This document shows, piece after piece, positions 7,830 to 17,626 of a stretch of DNA of 64,000 nt. The notes under the pieces are model-generated. The model was not told where the DNA came from and did no database searches. It worked only from the letters and a program-made list of their open reading frames with translations. The DNA lies in the NCBI RefSeq assembly GCF_014643375.1, contig NZ_BMJJ01000004.1, forward strand, positions 258,167-322,166. The letters run 5' to 3'. Origin of the DNA: Aureimonas glaciei (GTDB taxonomy: Bacteria > Pseudomonadota > Alphaproteobacteria > Rhizobiales > Rhizobiaceae). Each line of letters starts with the position of its first letter. Position 1 is the stretch's first letter. A program made the translations under genes and the position numbers.

Positions 7830-10800
7830 TCAGCTGTCGAAGCGGCCCGAGGCATGGGCCAGCATGGTGTAGACCTTGCCGGTGTCGGACATCAGATAGG
7901 TCCGGGTCATGGCATTGTCCGTGTCCGGCCGGGTGACGTCGCCGAGCAGCGTCTCGAAGTCGGCGATGTAGCGATCGACGGCCGAGCGGAATTCCGCATC
8001 GCGCTGATACTTCCGTCGGATCTCGTCGAAGGTCTGCTGACCCTTCATGGTGTAGAGGCGGCGCGTGAAGACGTTGCGCTCCCCCTTGCGATAGCGCTCC
8101 CACAGATCGACCGAGGCGTTGTGGTCGATCGCCCGGGCGATATCGACCGAGAGCGAGTTCAAGGATTCCACGACATGCTCTGCCGACCGTGCCGCCACGG
8201 GCTCGGCAGACTCGGCTGTGGCCTCGTCCTCTTCTTCCTCTCGCGAGGCGCGGCGCAGAAGGTCGGAGACCCAGCCCCCGGCCTTGGCGGTCTCTTCCCG
8301 CGCCGGCACGGCGCTCGGCGTCAGCACCGGGGCGGGCGGCGGCGTCACGGGCGCCGAGCGCTCGACGTCGAGCGTGCCGCGGAGGACGCGGGCGAGATTG
8401 CCGTCGGTGGACGGCATGACGTTCAGCCGCGCCTCGGGCGCCCGTGCCTCGACGGGGGCTTCCTCGACGATGCGCTCGGCTGTGGCGGGCCGCGCGACGC
8501 GGCGCTCCGGCTCGGGCGCGGGCTCGGCGGCGCGGGCCACCGGCTGACTCACCTGCGATGCCGGCCGCAGTTCGGTGCGCACCGCGGGCGAAGCCGGCTG
8601 ACGGCGGACGCCGACGTCGAAGGCGCGGCCCGACTGCGACACGACCTCGCCGAGATCGCGCAGGGCGCGGATCTGGTCTGCGACGGCGCGGCGCATGGCT
8701 TCGGCGTTTTCCCGCGTCTCTTCGGGAAGCTCGAACACGCCACGCTTGATCTCCTCGCGGGCGGCGGCGAGTTCCTCGCGGATCTGAGCCGCGGAGCGGC
8801 GCATTTCCTCCGTCGCGCCGGCAAAGCGGGTGGTGGCGTCCTCGACGACCGACTGGACCGCATTGCGGATTTCCGCCGCGGCCGCCCGCGAGCGGCTCTC
8901 GGTCGCGTCGATCTTCTGGCCGGCCTCGTCCAGCGACGTTCCGACCTCGCTGGTCAGGCGCGTCGACAGAAGGCGCGACCGCTGTTCGGTGCGGTCGAAC
9001 AGGCCGTCGACGACCTCCTCGAAGGACCGCATCAGCTGGCCGATCTCTTCCGACCGGGCGACCAGACCGGTGGACAGTTCCTCCAGCCCTTCGCGGCGGT
9101 CCTCGAGGGTCGTGCGCAGGTTCCCCTGCGCGGAGTCGAGCAGGCCGGCCGCGTCCTGCAGGATCCGGCCGTGATCCTCGAACTGCTCGGCGATGGCGGC
9201 GACCTTGGCGTAGGTCGACGTCGACAGCTTGTCGAGGCGCGCGATGTTGCCGTCGAGGACCTGCGAGGAGGAGGCGATCTGACCCGCCGCCTTGTCGGCA
9301 CCGTCGCTGAACCGGTCGCCGGCTTCCTGCAGGGCAGTGTCGATCGCCCCGAGATTGGCGGCCGCCTCGTTGACGAGACCGCGCAGGGAGCCGTTCGTCT
9401 GCGACAGGCGGCCGATGAGCGCGCCGATGTCGTTGGAGAGCTGGTCGCGCATGTCGGCGACCGCTGCGACGGCCTCGTTGGTTCGGCTGTCGAAGCCGGC
9501 GAGGATCTCGGACGAGGACTGGTTGAGCGACTCGACCGTCTCCCGGGCGCGGCGGCTCAGGGCGCCGATCAGCGCGGCATTTTCCTTCTGCAGCCGATCG
9601 GAAGCCTGCTGCGAAGATTCGTCGATCAGACGGACCGTTTCGGCACCGCTCTCGGCGAAGCGCTCGATCATCGGGCGCGCCTCCTCGTCGATCAGACGGG
9701 CGATCTCGGTGCCGCGTCCGGCAAGCATCTCGCTCAGCGACCGCGTCTTCTCCTCAAGGTCCGCGGTGATCATCCGGGCCCTGGTGCTGAGCGAGCGCTC
9801 GGAGGTGGCGAGGCGGTTGCTCAGCTCTTCGCTGAAGGCGCTGGCGCTTTCGATCAGCTGCTCGCGGGCGCCGTCGGCCTCGGTGCGGATGGCGATCGAG
9901 GCGCCGGCGAGCTGCGCGGCGATCTCCGCGCTCTGGGTGATGATCGTCTCGCGGGCCTGGTCCGCATCGCGCAACAGCACGGTCGACACGCCGGAGACGT
10001 TATCGCGCAGGCGGTTGGCGATGGAGAGCATCTCGGACACGAGCGTGCCCGACGCGCCTTCGATCTCGCTGCGGATCATGCCGGTCGCGGTATCGAGATC
10101 GCCGCGCATGGCAGCGGACGACCCGCCGAGGCTCTCGGCCAGCTGGCGCGAGAAGCCCTCGAGGTCGGCGACGAACGCACGGCGGCGCTCGTCGAGGGAC
10201 CCTGCCATCTCGTCGGCTTCCGCCCGGATGCTCTGCGAGACGCCGCCGATCCGGCTGGCGAACAGTTCCGCATTGTCGGCCAGAGCGCGACGGGCCTCTT
10301 CCGCCCGCTCGTAGATGAGGTTCGCTGCGGCATGCACGGCGTCGGTGATCGCCGCGGCATCCTGCTGGAAGAAGCCGCGGGTTTCTTCGCCCGCGGACCG
10401 CACCTGCTGCGAGGCGCCCAGCATCTCGCCGGCCAGCCGCGTAGCGTGCTCGCCGATCTCGCGACGGGCCTGATCGGCACTGGAGCGGATTGTCGTGGCG
10501 ACCGATCCGACGTCCTCGGCGACGATCGCCGCGTCCTGGCGCAGCAGGGCGCGCGACTCGCTGCCGACCTCGCGCAGGCGTTCGGCCGCCAGCGCCAAAT
10601 CGCCCGTCAGGCCACCCGCATGGGCCTCGATATCGCGGCGCGCCTGTTCGGCGCGGTCGCCGATGACGGCGGCGGCCGCCGTCACGGCCTCGGCGATAGT
10701 GCCGGCATCGCTGCGCAGCACATGGCCCGTCTCGGCGCCGGCAGCGCGCAGCTGCTCGGCGGCATCGGCGAACTGTCCGGCAAACCGCGCGGCGTGCTCG

Positions 10801-13800
10801 GCGATCTCGCGCCGGGCTTCCTCGCTGCCGCTGCGGACAGCGGCGGCGACCGCGGCGACGTCGTCGGCGACCAGCGCCGCGTCCTGACGCAGCTGGTCGC
10901 GCGACTGGTCACTGACCTCGCGCAGCCGCAGGGTCGCCTGGCCGAGGTCGGTCGTCAGCGCGCCGGCCTGGATCTCGATATCGCGGCGAGCCTGTTCGGC
11001 ACGGTCCCCGATGACGGCGGCGGCATTCTCGACGGCCTCGGCGATCGCGGCGGCATCGCCGCGCAGGATCTGGCCGGTCTCCGCGCCGACGGCGCGCAGG
11101 CGCTCGGTGGCGTCGGCAAAGCGCAGGGCGAAGCTGGCGGCGTTCTCGGCGATGTCGCGACGGGCTTCCTCGCTGCCGGTGCGGACCACGGCCGCAACCG
11201 CGGCGACGTCCTCGGCGACGAGCGCTGCATCCTGGCGCAGCAGATCGCGCGACTGGGTGCCGACCTGGCGCAGACGCTCCGCTGCCCCAGCCAGATCGTC
11301 CGACAGTGCCGCGGCATGGGCGCCGATGTCCTGACGGACCTGCTCGGCCCGGTCGTCGATGACGGCCGCACCGCTGCGGACGGCTTCGGCGATCGAGGTC
11401 GCGTCGCTGCGCAGCTGCTCGCTCGTCTGCGCCCCGACGGCGCGCAGTTCCTCGGTCGCGCCGCCGAACTGTCCGGCAATGCTGGCGGCGTTCTCGGCAA
11501 TGTCGCGCCGGGCCGTGTCGCTGTGCTCGCGAATGATCGCGGCCGCGGCGGCGATCTCGTCGGCGATCTGCGCGGCGTCCTGCTTGAAGAGAAGGCGCGA
11601 CTCGTCGCCGGCATGGCGCAGGCGCTGTGAGGCGCCGACGAACTCGCCGGCCAAGAGCTCGGACTGGCGTGCGACATCGCGGCGCGCAGCCGCGGCATCG
11701 CCCTGCAGCCGCTCGGTCATGTCGGACAGGCCGCCGACGAATTCTTCGGACACGGCGGCAAGACGCTCACGCGCTGCCTGTGCCTCGGCGCGCATGGCGA
11801 GCGTGGCGCCGCCGATCTGCGCGGCGAACATGGCGCCCTGGTCCGACAGTGTGGCGCGCACGTCCATGGCATCGATGCGCATGCGCTCGGAGACGGTGGC
11901 AACGGAGCCGGCCAGCGTCTCGGCCTCGCTGGCGAAGCGCTTGCTGGCCTCTTCCGAGAGCCGGCGAACGATCTCCGCGGCGCCGCCGATGGTCTCGGCA
12001 ATGCGTCCGCCTTCCTCGGCGAGCTCGCCGCGGGCCGCCTCGGCCTTGATGCGCAGGTCGTCGGCAACCGATGCCAGGCGTTGCGCCATCCGGTCGGCCT
12101 CGGCGGCGATGTTGCCGCGGGCTTCCTCGGCGGAGGCCTGGAAGGCGTTCTCGACGCCGGAGAAGGTCGCCGTCAGCGCCTGTGTGCCGTCTTCCAGCCC
12201 GGCGCGGGCGCGCTCGGCCTCGTCCGTCATGGCGGCCGTGGCGCCGGCAATGGCGGTCCGCAGCGAATCGGCGATGAGGGTCGTGCGGTTGTTCAGCGTC
12301 CGCTCGACATTGCCGAGGCCGCGCTCGAGCGCGGTGGAGATCGCGTCGGTGCGCTGCTCCAGGGCGCCCGTCATGGTGACGGTGCCGTTGTCGAGGGCGG
12401 CGATCAGGTCGTCGCGGCGCAGTTCGAGCGAGCGGGCGATGTCGCCGACGCTGAGGTCGATGGCGCGCCGGACATCCTCGGCCCGTTCGCCGAGGACGGC
12501 GGCCGCCGACTGGGCGACGTCGTCGAGGATGCTGCGAAGCCCCTCGCGCTTGTCTTCGAGCGCGCTGTTGAGGCGGGTCCCGGCCTCGGCCAGCGCCTCG
12601 GTGAGGATGCGGCTGTGCAGGTCGATCTTGCCGGTGAGGGACTCGCCGCTGCGCTCCAGCTCGCCGGACAGGCGTTCGGCGCGCGCGTCGAGGCCGGCGA
12701 GCAGGGAGCCCTCCGAGCCGTCGACGAGCTGGTGGATGACCTGCATCCGCTCGTCGAGGCCATCGAGCAGCATGCCGCGGGCCGATTCGACGATGTCGCG
12801 CAGATTGGCGGCGCGGGCGTCGAGACCTTCGGTCAGGAAACGGGTGCGCTCTTCGAGATCGCTCGACAGGCGCATCGAGCGATCGTCGAGGCCCAGATTG
12901 ATCTCTTTGCCCGAGCCTTCGACCGTCGTGCGCAGAACCTCGACCCGGCGGGCCAGTTCATCGGCGACACGGTCGACGACGGCATCGAAGGAGTCGCGAA
13001 TGACTTGGACGCGGTCTTCGAGGGCGGCGACGAGGCCGGCCTGCATGTCACTGCCGATGGCGCGCAACACTTCGCTGCGTTCGCCCAGGGCGTTGCGCAG
13101 GTTGCTGTGGCGCTCGTCCAGCGAGGAGAGCAATTCGGTCTGGGTATTGCGCAGCGCCGCATCCGCGCCGTCGAGGCGTTCGGCGAGGTGGTCGCGGAAG
13201 GTCTCGGCGCGGGTGTCGAACTCGCCGATGAAGCGGCTCTGGCGTTCGTCGAGGGCGCCGACGAGAATGTCGCTCTTCTCGCGCAGCAGCGTCTCGATCG
13301 CCTGGCGACGCGTCTCCAGGGCTTCCTGCAAGGCGCGGGTGCGATCCTCGCCGCCGGCGGCCAGAGCGGCTTCGCCGTCGCGCAGGACGGTCTGCAGCCG
13401 GTCGACATTGCTGCCGAGGGCGGCGGTGATGTCGCCGGTGCGCTCTTCGAGATTGCCGACGAGGTTCTGGTGGGCGAAGGCGAGGCTGGTCTCGATGTCG
13501 TCGGCCCGGCCCTGCAGGGCTGCCTGGAGATCGGCGATCTTCGCGCCGATCGACTCGTCGAGGCCATGGGCGCCCTGGCTCATGACGTTGCTGAGCACCT
13601 GCAGGCGGTCGTCGAGCAAAGCGCGGATCTCGGTCGTGCGGCCGTCGAGCGTCGTGCCGGCGCGCGCCAGGGCGTCGCCGGTGGTCGCGGCCAGTTCGCT
13701 CTGTCCGGCGGCGAAGGCGGCGCTGATCTCGCGGCTGCGCTCGGCGAGCGCCCGGGCAAACTCCGTCGAGCGGTGCTGCAGCGCCTCGGCGATGCGCTCG

Positions 13801-15587
13801 CTGGTGTCGACGATGGTCGACGTGCGCGTCTCGATGGCGCCGAGCAGCGCCCCGCCGCGCTCGGTCAGCGTGGCTTCCAGCCGGTCCAGCCGCTCGTCGA
13901 TGCCGCCGATGGTCTCGCCGTTCTTGTCGGTGATCAGCTGCGCCGCGCGCTCGGCCCGCTCTTCGAGGCCCCGGGTCAGGAGGTCGAGGAAGCGGGCGCT
14001 GTCGTCGTTGAGGCTGCGCGAACGCTGGTCAAGCGTCTCGCTCAGCGCATCCATGAAGGTGCGGCCGTCGCTGTCGAGGCGCTCGGTGCGGGAGGTCAGC
14101 AGTCCGGCGACCGCGTCGCCCGAGGTCTGCAGGCGCAGGCCGAGTTCCTCGCCCATCTGGCCGATCCGGCTGACGAGCTCGGCGGAGCGCGACTGCAGCT
14201 CGGTCGACCGGGCCTCGATCAGCTGGGTGACGGTCTCGCCGGTGACCTGCAGCCGCTCGGTCGCGGCCTCGGCGCTTTCGTTGATACGCGCGACGAAGCC
14301 GTCGCTGCTGGCGGTCAGCCGCTCGCTCACGATGCGGCTCTTGTCATCGAACAGCGCGACGAGGTCCTGGCTGCGATCGGCATAGCTCTTCGACAGCTCG
14401 TCGCCGCGCTCGCTGAGAAGCGTCTCGAAACGGGTCGAGGCCTGCTCGATCCGGCGCAGCATTTCGTGCGAGGCCGTGTCGACGTCCTCGACGAGGCGCT
14501 GGTGTGAACCGACGACGGAGGAGCGCAGCTTTTCGGCATGCGACAGCATGGCTTCGCGCTCGGCCGCCAGGTCCTGGACGAGCGAGCGGATGCGCACTTC
14601 GTTGTCGGCATAGGAGCGCTCGAGCGCGGTGACTTCGGAGTGAACGAGGGTCTCGAGCTCCGAGGTGCGCGCCAGCGCCCGCTCGACGCCCTCACCAAGC
14701 GCCGTCACTTCGCGGCGGATCGCCTGGCCGACGCTCATCACGCGTTCGGTCGCGACGCTCTCGGGCTCGGACAGCTTCAGCGCGACCTCGGCCATCGAGC
14801 GGCTCATCATCCGCAGTTCCTGCGAGCGGCGCACCATCACGGCGAAGGCGAAGATCAGCAGCACCGGCACGAAAGCCACGGCTGCGACGGTCAGAGTGCC
14901 GGTCGCCCGCGTGACCGCGGCGGCGGAATCGGGGAGGGCCAGCAACTGGGGCCCATAGATGCCGTAACCGAAGAACAGCGTCGCACCGACCCATAGCGCG
15001 GAGACGGCGGCGGCGATCCACAGCGGGGCGGTCGAGGCGCGGCGGCTCAGAAGCGCCTGCGCGATCACCGACGTCCGGCGCTCTTCGTCGTTGGCAGGGA
15101 CCTTGCGGGCGGTGCGCTGGGGCTCGGGGCCGAAGGACGGGGCCGGCTCCGGGCTGCGCGGCACGGGAGACGCCGCGGCGGCAGCGTTTGCGGCAGCAGC
15201 GCCAGCGGCCATGCCGGCACCGGTGCCGGCCGAGGGGGACAGGCTGCGCGGCCATCCGGATGCGGGGCCGGCGGGAGCGGCCGACGCCGAGGCGACCAGC
15301 CGCTCTGCGGGGCGCGTCGCCGCGGCGGCGGAAACCCCGGCCTGAGCGACGAGGGCCGGCACCTCCTCATCAAGGGCGCCGGTCGCCTCCTGGATCTGGC
15401 GATCGAATTCGCTGAAGGCGAAGTCGATGTCGACCGTGTTGGGCGTCAGCGTCTCCGCCTCGACATGGCCCTCCGCCGACCCGGCGGTGCCAGCCGCCTG
15501 TTCTTCCAGCATATCGGCGTTGAGCGCAGCCTCCAGTTCGTCGAGGGCTGCTTCGGGGAGCGAGTCGGATGTCTTGATGTTTGCCAT
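7830..15587 (-). CDS. Giant coiled-coil growth-pole-ring (GPR/RgsE-like) protein
   Basis: A 2,585-residue membrane-anchored protein. Residues 1-180 are acidic then Ala/Pro-rich and cytoplasmic. Two membrane helices follow at about 188-210 and 229-252. About 2,000 residues are almost continuous apolipoprotein/SMC-like amphipathic helix, including three near-identical 116-residue repeats. A Pro-rich linker leads to a conserved C-terminal domain of about 110 residues (WERYRKGERNVFTRRLY). This architecture matches Agrobacterium GPR (growth pole ring, about 2,100 residues) and Sinorhizobium RgsE, which organise unipolar growth in Hyphomicrobiales. The assignment rests on architecture and lineage, not alignment. 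ATG 15587 is chosen because the conserved-looking acidic N-terminus starts there. It is a single-gene unit with a strong terminator. An alternative is another large rhizobial coiled-coil protein. Confidence 0.8.
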   Translation of the reverse strand: MANIKTSDSLPEAALDELEAALNADMLEEQAAGTAGSAEGHVEAETLTPNTVDIDFAFSEFDRQIQEATGALDEEVPALVAQAGVSAAAATRPAERLVASASAAPAGPASGWPRSLSPSAGTGAGMAAGAAAANAAAAASPVPRSPEPAPSFGPEPQRTARKVPANDEERRTSVIAQALLSRRASTAPLWIAAAVSALWVGATLFFGYGIYGPQLLALPDSAAAVTRATGTLTVAAVAFVPVLLIFAFAVMVRRSQELRMMSRSMAEVALKLSEPESVATERVMSVGQAIRREVTALGEGVERALARTSELETLVHSEVTALERSYADNEVRIRSLVQDLAAEREAMLSHAEKLRSSVVGSHQRLVEDVDTASHEMLRRIEQASTRFETLLSERGDELSKSYADRSQDLVALFDDKSRIVSERLTASSDGFVARINESAEAATERLQVTGETVTQLIEARSTELQSRSAELVSRIGQMGEELGLRLQTSGDAVAGLLTSRTERLDSDGRTFMDALSETLDQRSRSLNDDSARFLDLLTRGLEERAERAAQLITDKNGETIGGIDERLDRLEATLTERGGALLGAIETRTSTIVDTSERIAEALQHRSTEFARALAERSREISAAFAAGQSELAATTGDALARAGTTLDGRTTEIRALLDDRLQVLSNVMSQGAHGLDESIGAKIADLQAALQGRADDIETSLAFAHQNLVGNLEERTGDITAALGSNVDRLQTVLRDGEAALAAGGEDRTRALQEALETRRQAIETLLREKSDILVGALDERQSRFIGEFDTRAETFRDHLAERLDGADAALRNTQTELLSSLDERHSNLRNALGERSEVLRAIGSDMQAGLVAALEDRVQVIRDSFDAVVDRVADELARRVEVLRTTVEGSGKEINLGLDDRSMRLSSDLEERTRFLTEGLDARAANLRDIVESARGMLLDGLDERMQVIHQLVDGSEGSLLAGLDARAERLSGELERSGESLTGKIDLHSRILTEALAEAGTRLNSALEDKREGLRSILDDVAQSAAAVLGERAEDVRRAIDLSVGDIARSLELRRDDLIAALDNGTVTMTGALEQRTDAISTALERGLGNVERTLNNRTTLIADSLRTAIAGATAAMTDEAERARAGLEDGTQALTATFSGVENAFQASAEEARGNIAAEADRMAQRLASVADDLRIKAEAARGELAEEGGRIAETIGGAAEIVRRLSEEASKRFASEAETLAGSVATVSERMRIDAMDVRATLSDQGAMFAAQIGGATLAMRAEAQAARERLAAVSEEFVGGLSDMTERLQGDAAAARRDVARQSELLAGEFVGASQRLRHAGDESRLLFKQDAAQIADEIAAAAAIIREHSDTARRDIAENAASIAGQFGGATEELRAVGAQTSEQLRSDATSIAEAVRSGAAVIDDRAEQVRQDIGAHAAALSDDLAGAAERLRQVGTQSRDLLRQDAALVAEDVAAVAAVVRTGSEEARRDIAENAASFALRFADATERLRAVGAETGQILRGDAAAIAEAVENAAAVIGDRAEQARRDIEIQAGALTTDLGQATLRLREVSDQSRDQLRQDAALVADDVAAVAAAVRSGSEEARREIAEHAARFAGQFADAAEQLRAAGAETGHVLRSDAGTIAEAVTAAAAVIGDRAEQARRDIEAHAGGLTGDLALAAERLREVGSESRALLRQDAAIVAEDVGSVATTIRSSADQARREIGEHATRLAGEMLGASQQVRSAGEETRGFFQQDAAAITDAVHAAANLIYERAEEARRALADNAELFASRIGGVSQSIRAEADEMAGSLDERRRAFVADLEGFSRQLAESLGGSSAAMRGDLDTATGMIRSEIEGASGTLVSEMLSIANRLRDNVSGVSTVLLRDADQARETIITQSAEIAAQLAGASIAIRTEADGAREQLIESASAFSEELSNRLATSERSLSTRARMITADLEEKTRSLSEMLAGRGTEIARLIDEEARPMIERFAESGAETVRLIDESSQQASDRLQKENAALIGALSRRARETVESLNQSSSEILAGFDSRTNEAVAAVADMRDQLSNDIGALIGRLSQTNGSLRGLVNEAAANLGAIDTALQEAGDRFSDGADKAAGQIASSSQVLDGNIARLDKLSTSTYAKVAAIAEQFEDHGRILQDAAGLLDSAQGNLRTTLEDRREGLEELSTGLVARSEEIGQLMRSFEEVVDGLFDRTEQRSRLLSTRLTSEVGTSLDEAGQKIDATESRSRAAAAEIRNAVQSVVEDATTRFAGATEEMRRSAAQIREELAAAREEIKRGVFELPEETRENAEAMRRAVADQIRALRDLGEVVSQSGRAFDVGVRRQPASPAVRTELRPASQVSQPVARAAEPAPEPERRVARPATAERIVEEAPVEARAPEARLNVMPSTDGNLARVLRGTLDVERSAPVTPPPAPVLTPSAVPAREETAKAGGWVSDLLRRASREEEEDEATAESAEPVAARSAEHVVESLNSLSVDIARAIDHNASVDLWERYRKGERNVFTRRLYTMKGQQTFDEIRRKYQRDAEFRSAVDRYIADFETLLGDVTRPDTDNAMTRTYLMSDTGKVYTMLAHASGRFDS
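10174..11501 (-). repeat. 348-bp in-frame tandem repeats inside the GPR-like gene
   Basis: On the minus strand three consecutive units of 348 bp (116 codons) begin at 11501, 11153 and 10805 with the phrase IAENAAS / IAENAAS / IAEHAAR. A diverged partial fourth begins at 10457 (IGEHATR). Each unit has the same internal landmarks: LRAVGAQT-like, AAVIxDRAEQ, AERLREVG-like, LLRQDAALVAEDV and a closing EEARRD/E. The period is a multiple of three, so copy number can change without a frameshift. Confidence 0.85.
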
Positions 15588-16037
15588 GTGCCGTCGCGCC
15601 TCACTACTCGTTACGCAGGGCCCGTGGAACACAGCGGGCCGCTTCCCCAAAAGCCGCCCGGCAAGCCGGGGCATGTCTCGGGAACGATCGCCCGTCAGCC
15701 GGACGGCTTTCGGGCGTTGGTCTCTTCAGCTGTATCGTAGTTATGGCCCTTTTCGAAAGAAACCGTAAATCCGGGTGATCCCTACAACTTTAAACATAGG
15801 GTTAACGATACGGGCGGATTTGCAAAAATTCGGGCGCGGGAGACACGCTCCGTTCGTCATCCTGACGATACGCGAGGGCGAGCGCGCCCCGTGGCATTGC
15901 CGTCGCCGTGCCGGCCCGCGAGGGCAGCTTCGCTGCCGCTCGGGCGGCCGGCTGACTTAACCGATCCTACACCGAAAGCGCAGAGTTTAGGGAGACGTTC
16001 GACCCCGCCATCCAGCTGTCCCGGGAAAAAATCGCGC
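15588..16037. other. Intergenic region between the GPR-like gene and the Hpt gene
   Basis: A 450-bp divergent promoter region. An AT-richer patch at about 15730-15830 is the likely core for the minus-strand promoter of the giant gene. It holds a CtrA-like pair of half sites (TTAA, then TTAAC) separated by eight instead of seven bases. I could not assign convincing -35/-10 boxes, and short open frames here lack ribosome sites. Confidence 0.4.
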
Positions 16038-16418
16038 ATGGCCGCCATCGCACCGCACGTCCTCGACGCCACCCCCGCGAAAGAGGGCGCCGCTCACTTA
16101 TGCCCGTCGCGCGGTCGCCCGATCGACCTCGTCCATCTGACGCGCCAGACGCTCGGCGATCTGGCGCTCGAACGCGAGGTGCTCGGCCTGATGCAACGGC
16201 AGATCCTGGCCGTTGCCGACCGGCTGGATCTGGCGACGGAGGCCGAGCGGCGCCAGATTGCCCACGCGCTGAAGGGCACCGCCCGCAATGTCGGCGCCTT
16301 CGCCCTGTCGGCCGCGGCCGAAGCGCTGGAGACCGTGCCCGGCAGCCTGCCGGCCTGTGGTGCGCTGAAGGCGGAGATGCGGCGGGCCTCGGTGTTCATC
16401 CGCTCCCTCGGCGGCTGA
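16038..16418 (+). CDS. Hpt-domain phosphotransfer protein
   Basis: A 126-residue soluble protein that is nearly all histidine-phosphotransfer (Hpt) domain. The phospho-accepting histidine is His76 in the classical AHALKGTARNVGA motif, flanked by amphipathic helices expected of a four-helix bundle. The family relays phosphate between hybrid kinases and response regulators. Which kinase it serves is unknown; the window also contains CckA, whose usual partner in this group is ChpT, a different protein type. The ATG at 16038 follows a GGGAAAAA purine stretch. It is divergent from the giant GPR-like gene, so a polarity or cell-cycle role is conceivable but only inferred. Confidence 0.8.
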   Translation: MAAIAPHVLDATPAKEGAAHLCPSRGRPIDLVHLTRQTLGDLALEREVLGLMQRQILAVADRLDLATEAERRQIAHALKGTARNVGAFALSAAAEALETVPGSLPACGALKAEMRRASVFIRSLGG

Positions 16419-16527
16419 CGGCACCACCGGTCGCCGCACCGGCCCCGGTTGACTTGGCCGAAGGCGAACCGCTAACCAAAAGACCCTCGCGGAATTCCGC
16501 GCGAACCATCACAGCCGAGCGTTCTTC

Positions 16528-16848
16528 ATGACCCAGATCACCTTCGTCACCCATGACGGCGCCCGTTACGTCGTCGAGGCAGCGAACGGCAGTTCGGCGA
16601 TGGAAAGCGCGATCCGCAACTCGGTGCCCGGCATCGACGCGGAATGCGGCGGCGCCTGCGCCTGCGCCACCTGCCACGTCTATGTCGACGAGGCCTGGCG
16701 GGCGGTCGTCGGCGAGCCCGAGTCGATGGAGGAGGACATGCTCGATTTCGCCGTCGACATGCGGCCCAACTCGCGGCTTTCCTGCCAGATCAGGGTCCGG
16801 GACGAACTCGACGGTCTGGTTCTGACGGTGCCAGAGCGGCAGTCCTGA
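16528..16848 (+). CDS. Adrenodoxin-type 2Fe-2S ferredoxin
   Basis: A 106-residue ferredoxin of the vertebrate-adrenodoxin/Isc type. The four cluster ligands are visible in CGGACACATC (the C-x5-C-x2-C pattern) and the later cysteine in SCQI. The acidic [13 protein letters not shown] helix used for partner docking is also present. It should carry single electrons in the cytoplasm, either to P450/oxygenase systems or for Fe-S assembly. No isc genes or oxygenase lie beside it, so the partner is open. It probably has its own promoter in the 109-bp gap after the Hpt gene. Confidence 0.9.
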   Translation: MTQITFVTHDGARYVVEAANGSSAMESAIRNSVPGIDAECGGACACATCHVYVDEAWRAVVGEPESMEEDMLDFAVDMRPNSRLSCQIRVRDELDGLVLTVPERQS

Positions 16849-16892
16849 GACCGGCGCCGATCGGAAGAAGCCTGCCGGCGGCGCGTGCCGGC

Positions 16893-17498
16893 TCAGCGTT
16901 CCAGCGCGGCGTCCGCGACATTGGCCTTCAACAGCCGGCGCAACCGCATGTTCATCTCGCGGCCCTCCATGACGTCGAACTGCGCCTGCGCCTGCTGGTG
17001 CCAGGCCAGATAGCGCGCGCTGACGGCATCGACGCGGGCCTGCATGGCGTCGCAGTCGGGCTCCGGCGCGAGATTGCGCAGGGCCGATTCCATCTTTTTC
17101 ACATAGCCGCGGGCGATATTGGCATGCTGCGCCTCGTGCCGGGCGATGTCGTCCGACAGCGTCTTCCAGATGATCGCCGTGGTCGCCGTGGCCGCCTTCG
17201 GCCGCGCCCATTTCGGCACGGTCTCGGTCACGTGCAAGGTGAGCGCCGTCGAGTCGACATGGCACGAACCGTCCTCGGGCTTGTACGTCACCTTGCCGCC
17301 GAACTTCACCGTGGTGGCGCCGGGATGGCGGGATCCGGTCGCGGACATCAACGGGCCCTTGCGGTCGAGATCCCGGTCCAGCTCCTCGAGCGTCGCGCCG
17401 CGGACGGTGAAATAGGTCGTCTTCTGCCGGATGTCGGCGGCGCTCGCCGGAAGGACGACCGCCAGGATCAGCACGAAGATCGGCAGGGGGCGCAGCAT
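16893..17498 (-). CDS. Secreted DUF922-type putative zinc protease
   Basis: A 201-residue exported protein. Residues 1-20 are a signal peptide (hydrophobic core then PASAAD). The centre contains RHEAQHANIARGY, an HExxH zinc-binding motif, as found in the DUF922 predicted Zn-dependent proteases of proteobacteria. The pair YFTVRG and LTLHVTETVPKW also fits that family. The C-terminal third is helical. It runs towards the ferredoxin gene and away from folP. Substrate unknown; the protease call rests on the motif alone. Confidence 0.72.
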   Translation of the reverse strand: MLRPLPIFVLILAVVLPASAADIRQKTTYFTVRGATLEELDRDLDRKGPLMSATGSRHPGATTVKFGGKVTYKPEDGSCHVDSTALTLHVTETVPKWARPKAATATTAIIWKTLSDDIARHEAQHANIARGYVKKMESALRNLAPEPDCDAMQARVDAVSARYLAWHQQAQAQFDVMEGREMNMRLRRLLKANVADAALER

Positions 17499-17626
17499 CG
17501 AGGCCTCCGGGGCGGGCAGAGCGGGCGAAATCCCACGCTAACGGAAAGCGCTTCTGATACAAGCGCCTCCGTCGATCACCATGGCAGGAGCGCGCGGTTT
17601 TCGCGCCAGATGGCAAAGAGGTCACA

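Noticed and set aside
7587-11630. A very long plus-strand open frame opposite the GPR-like gene
   Set aside because: It is the mirror of the GPR-like coding sequence: high GC makes antisense frames stay open. It lacks a ribosome site, and its product is Arg/Gly/Asp-rich without domain character.
12081-14507. Second long plus-strand frame opposite the GPR-like gene
   Set aside because: Same reason: it reflects the codon structure and repeats of the real minus-strand gene.
15789-15806. CtrA-binding site upstream of the GPR-like gene
   Set aside because: TTAA and TTAAC half sites are present but separated by eight bases; the consensus needs seven.
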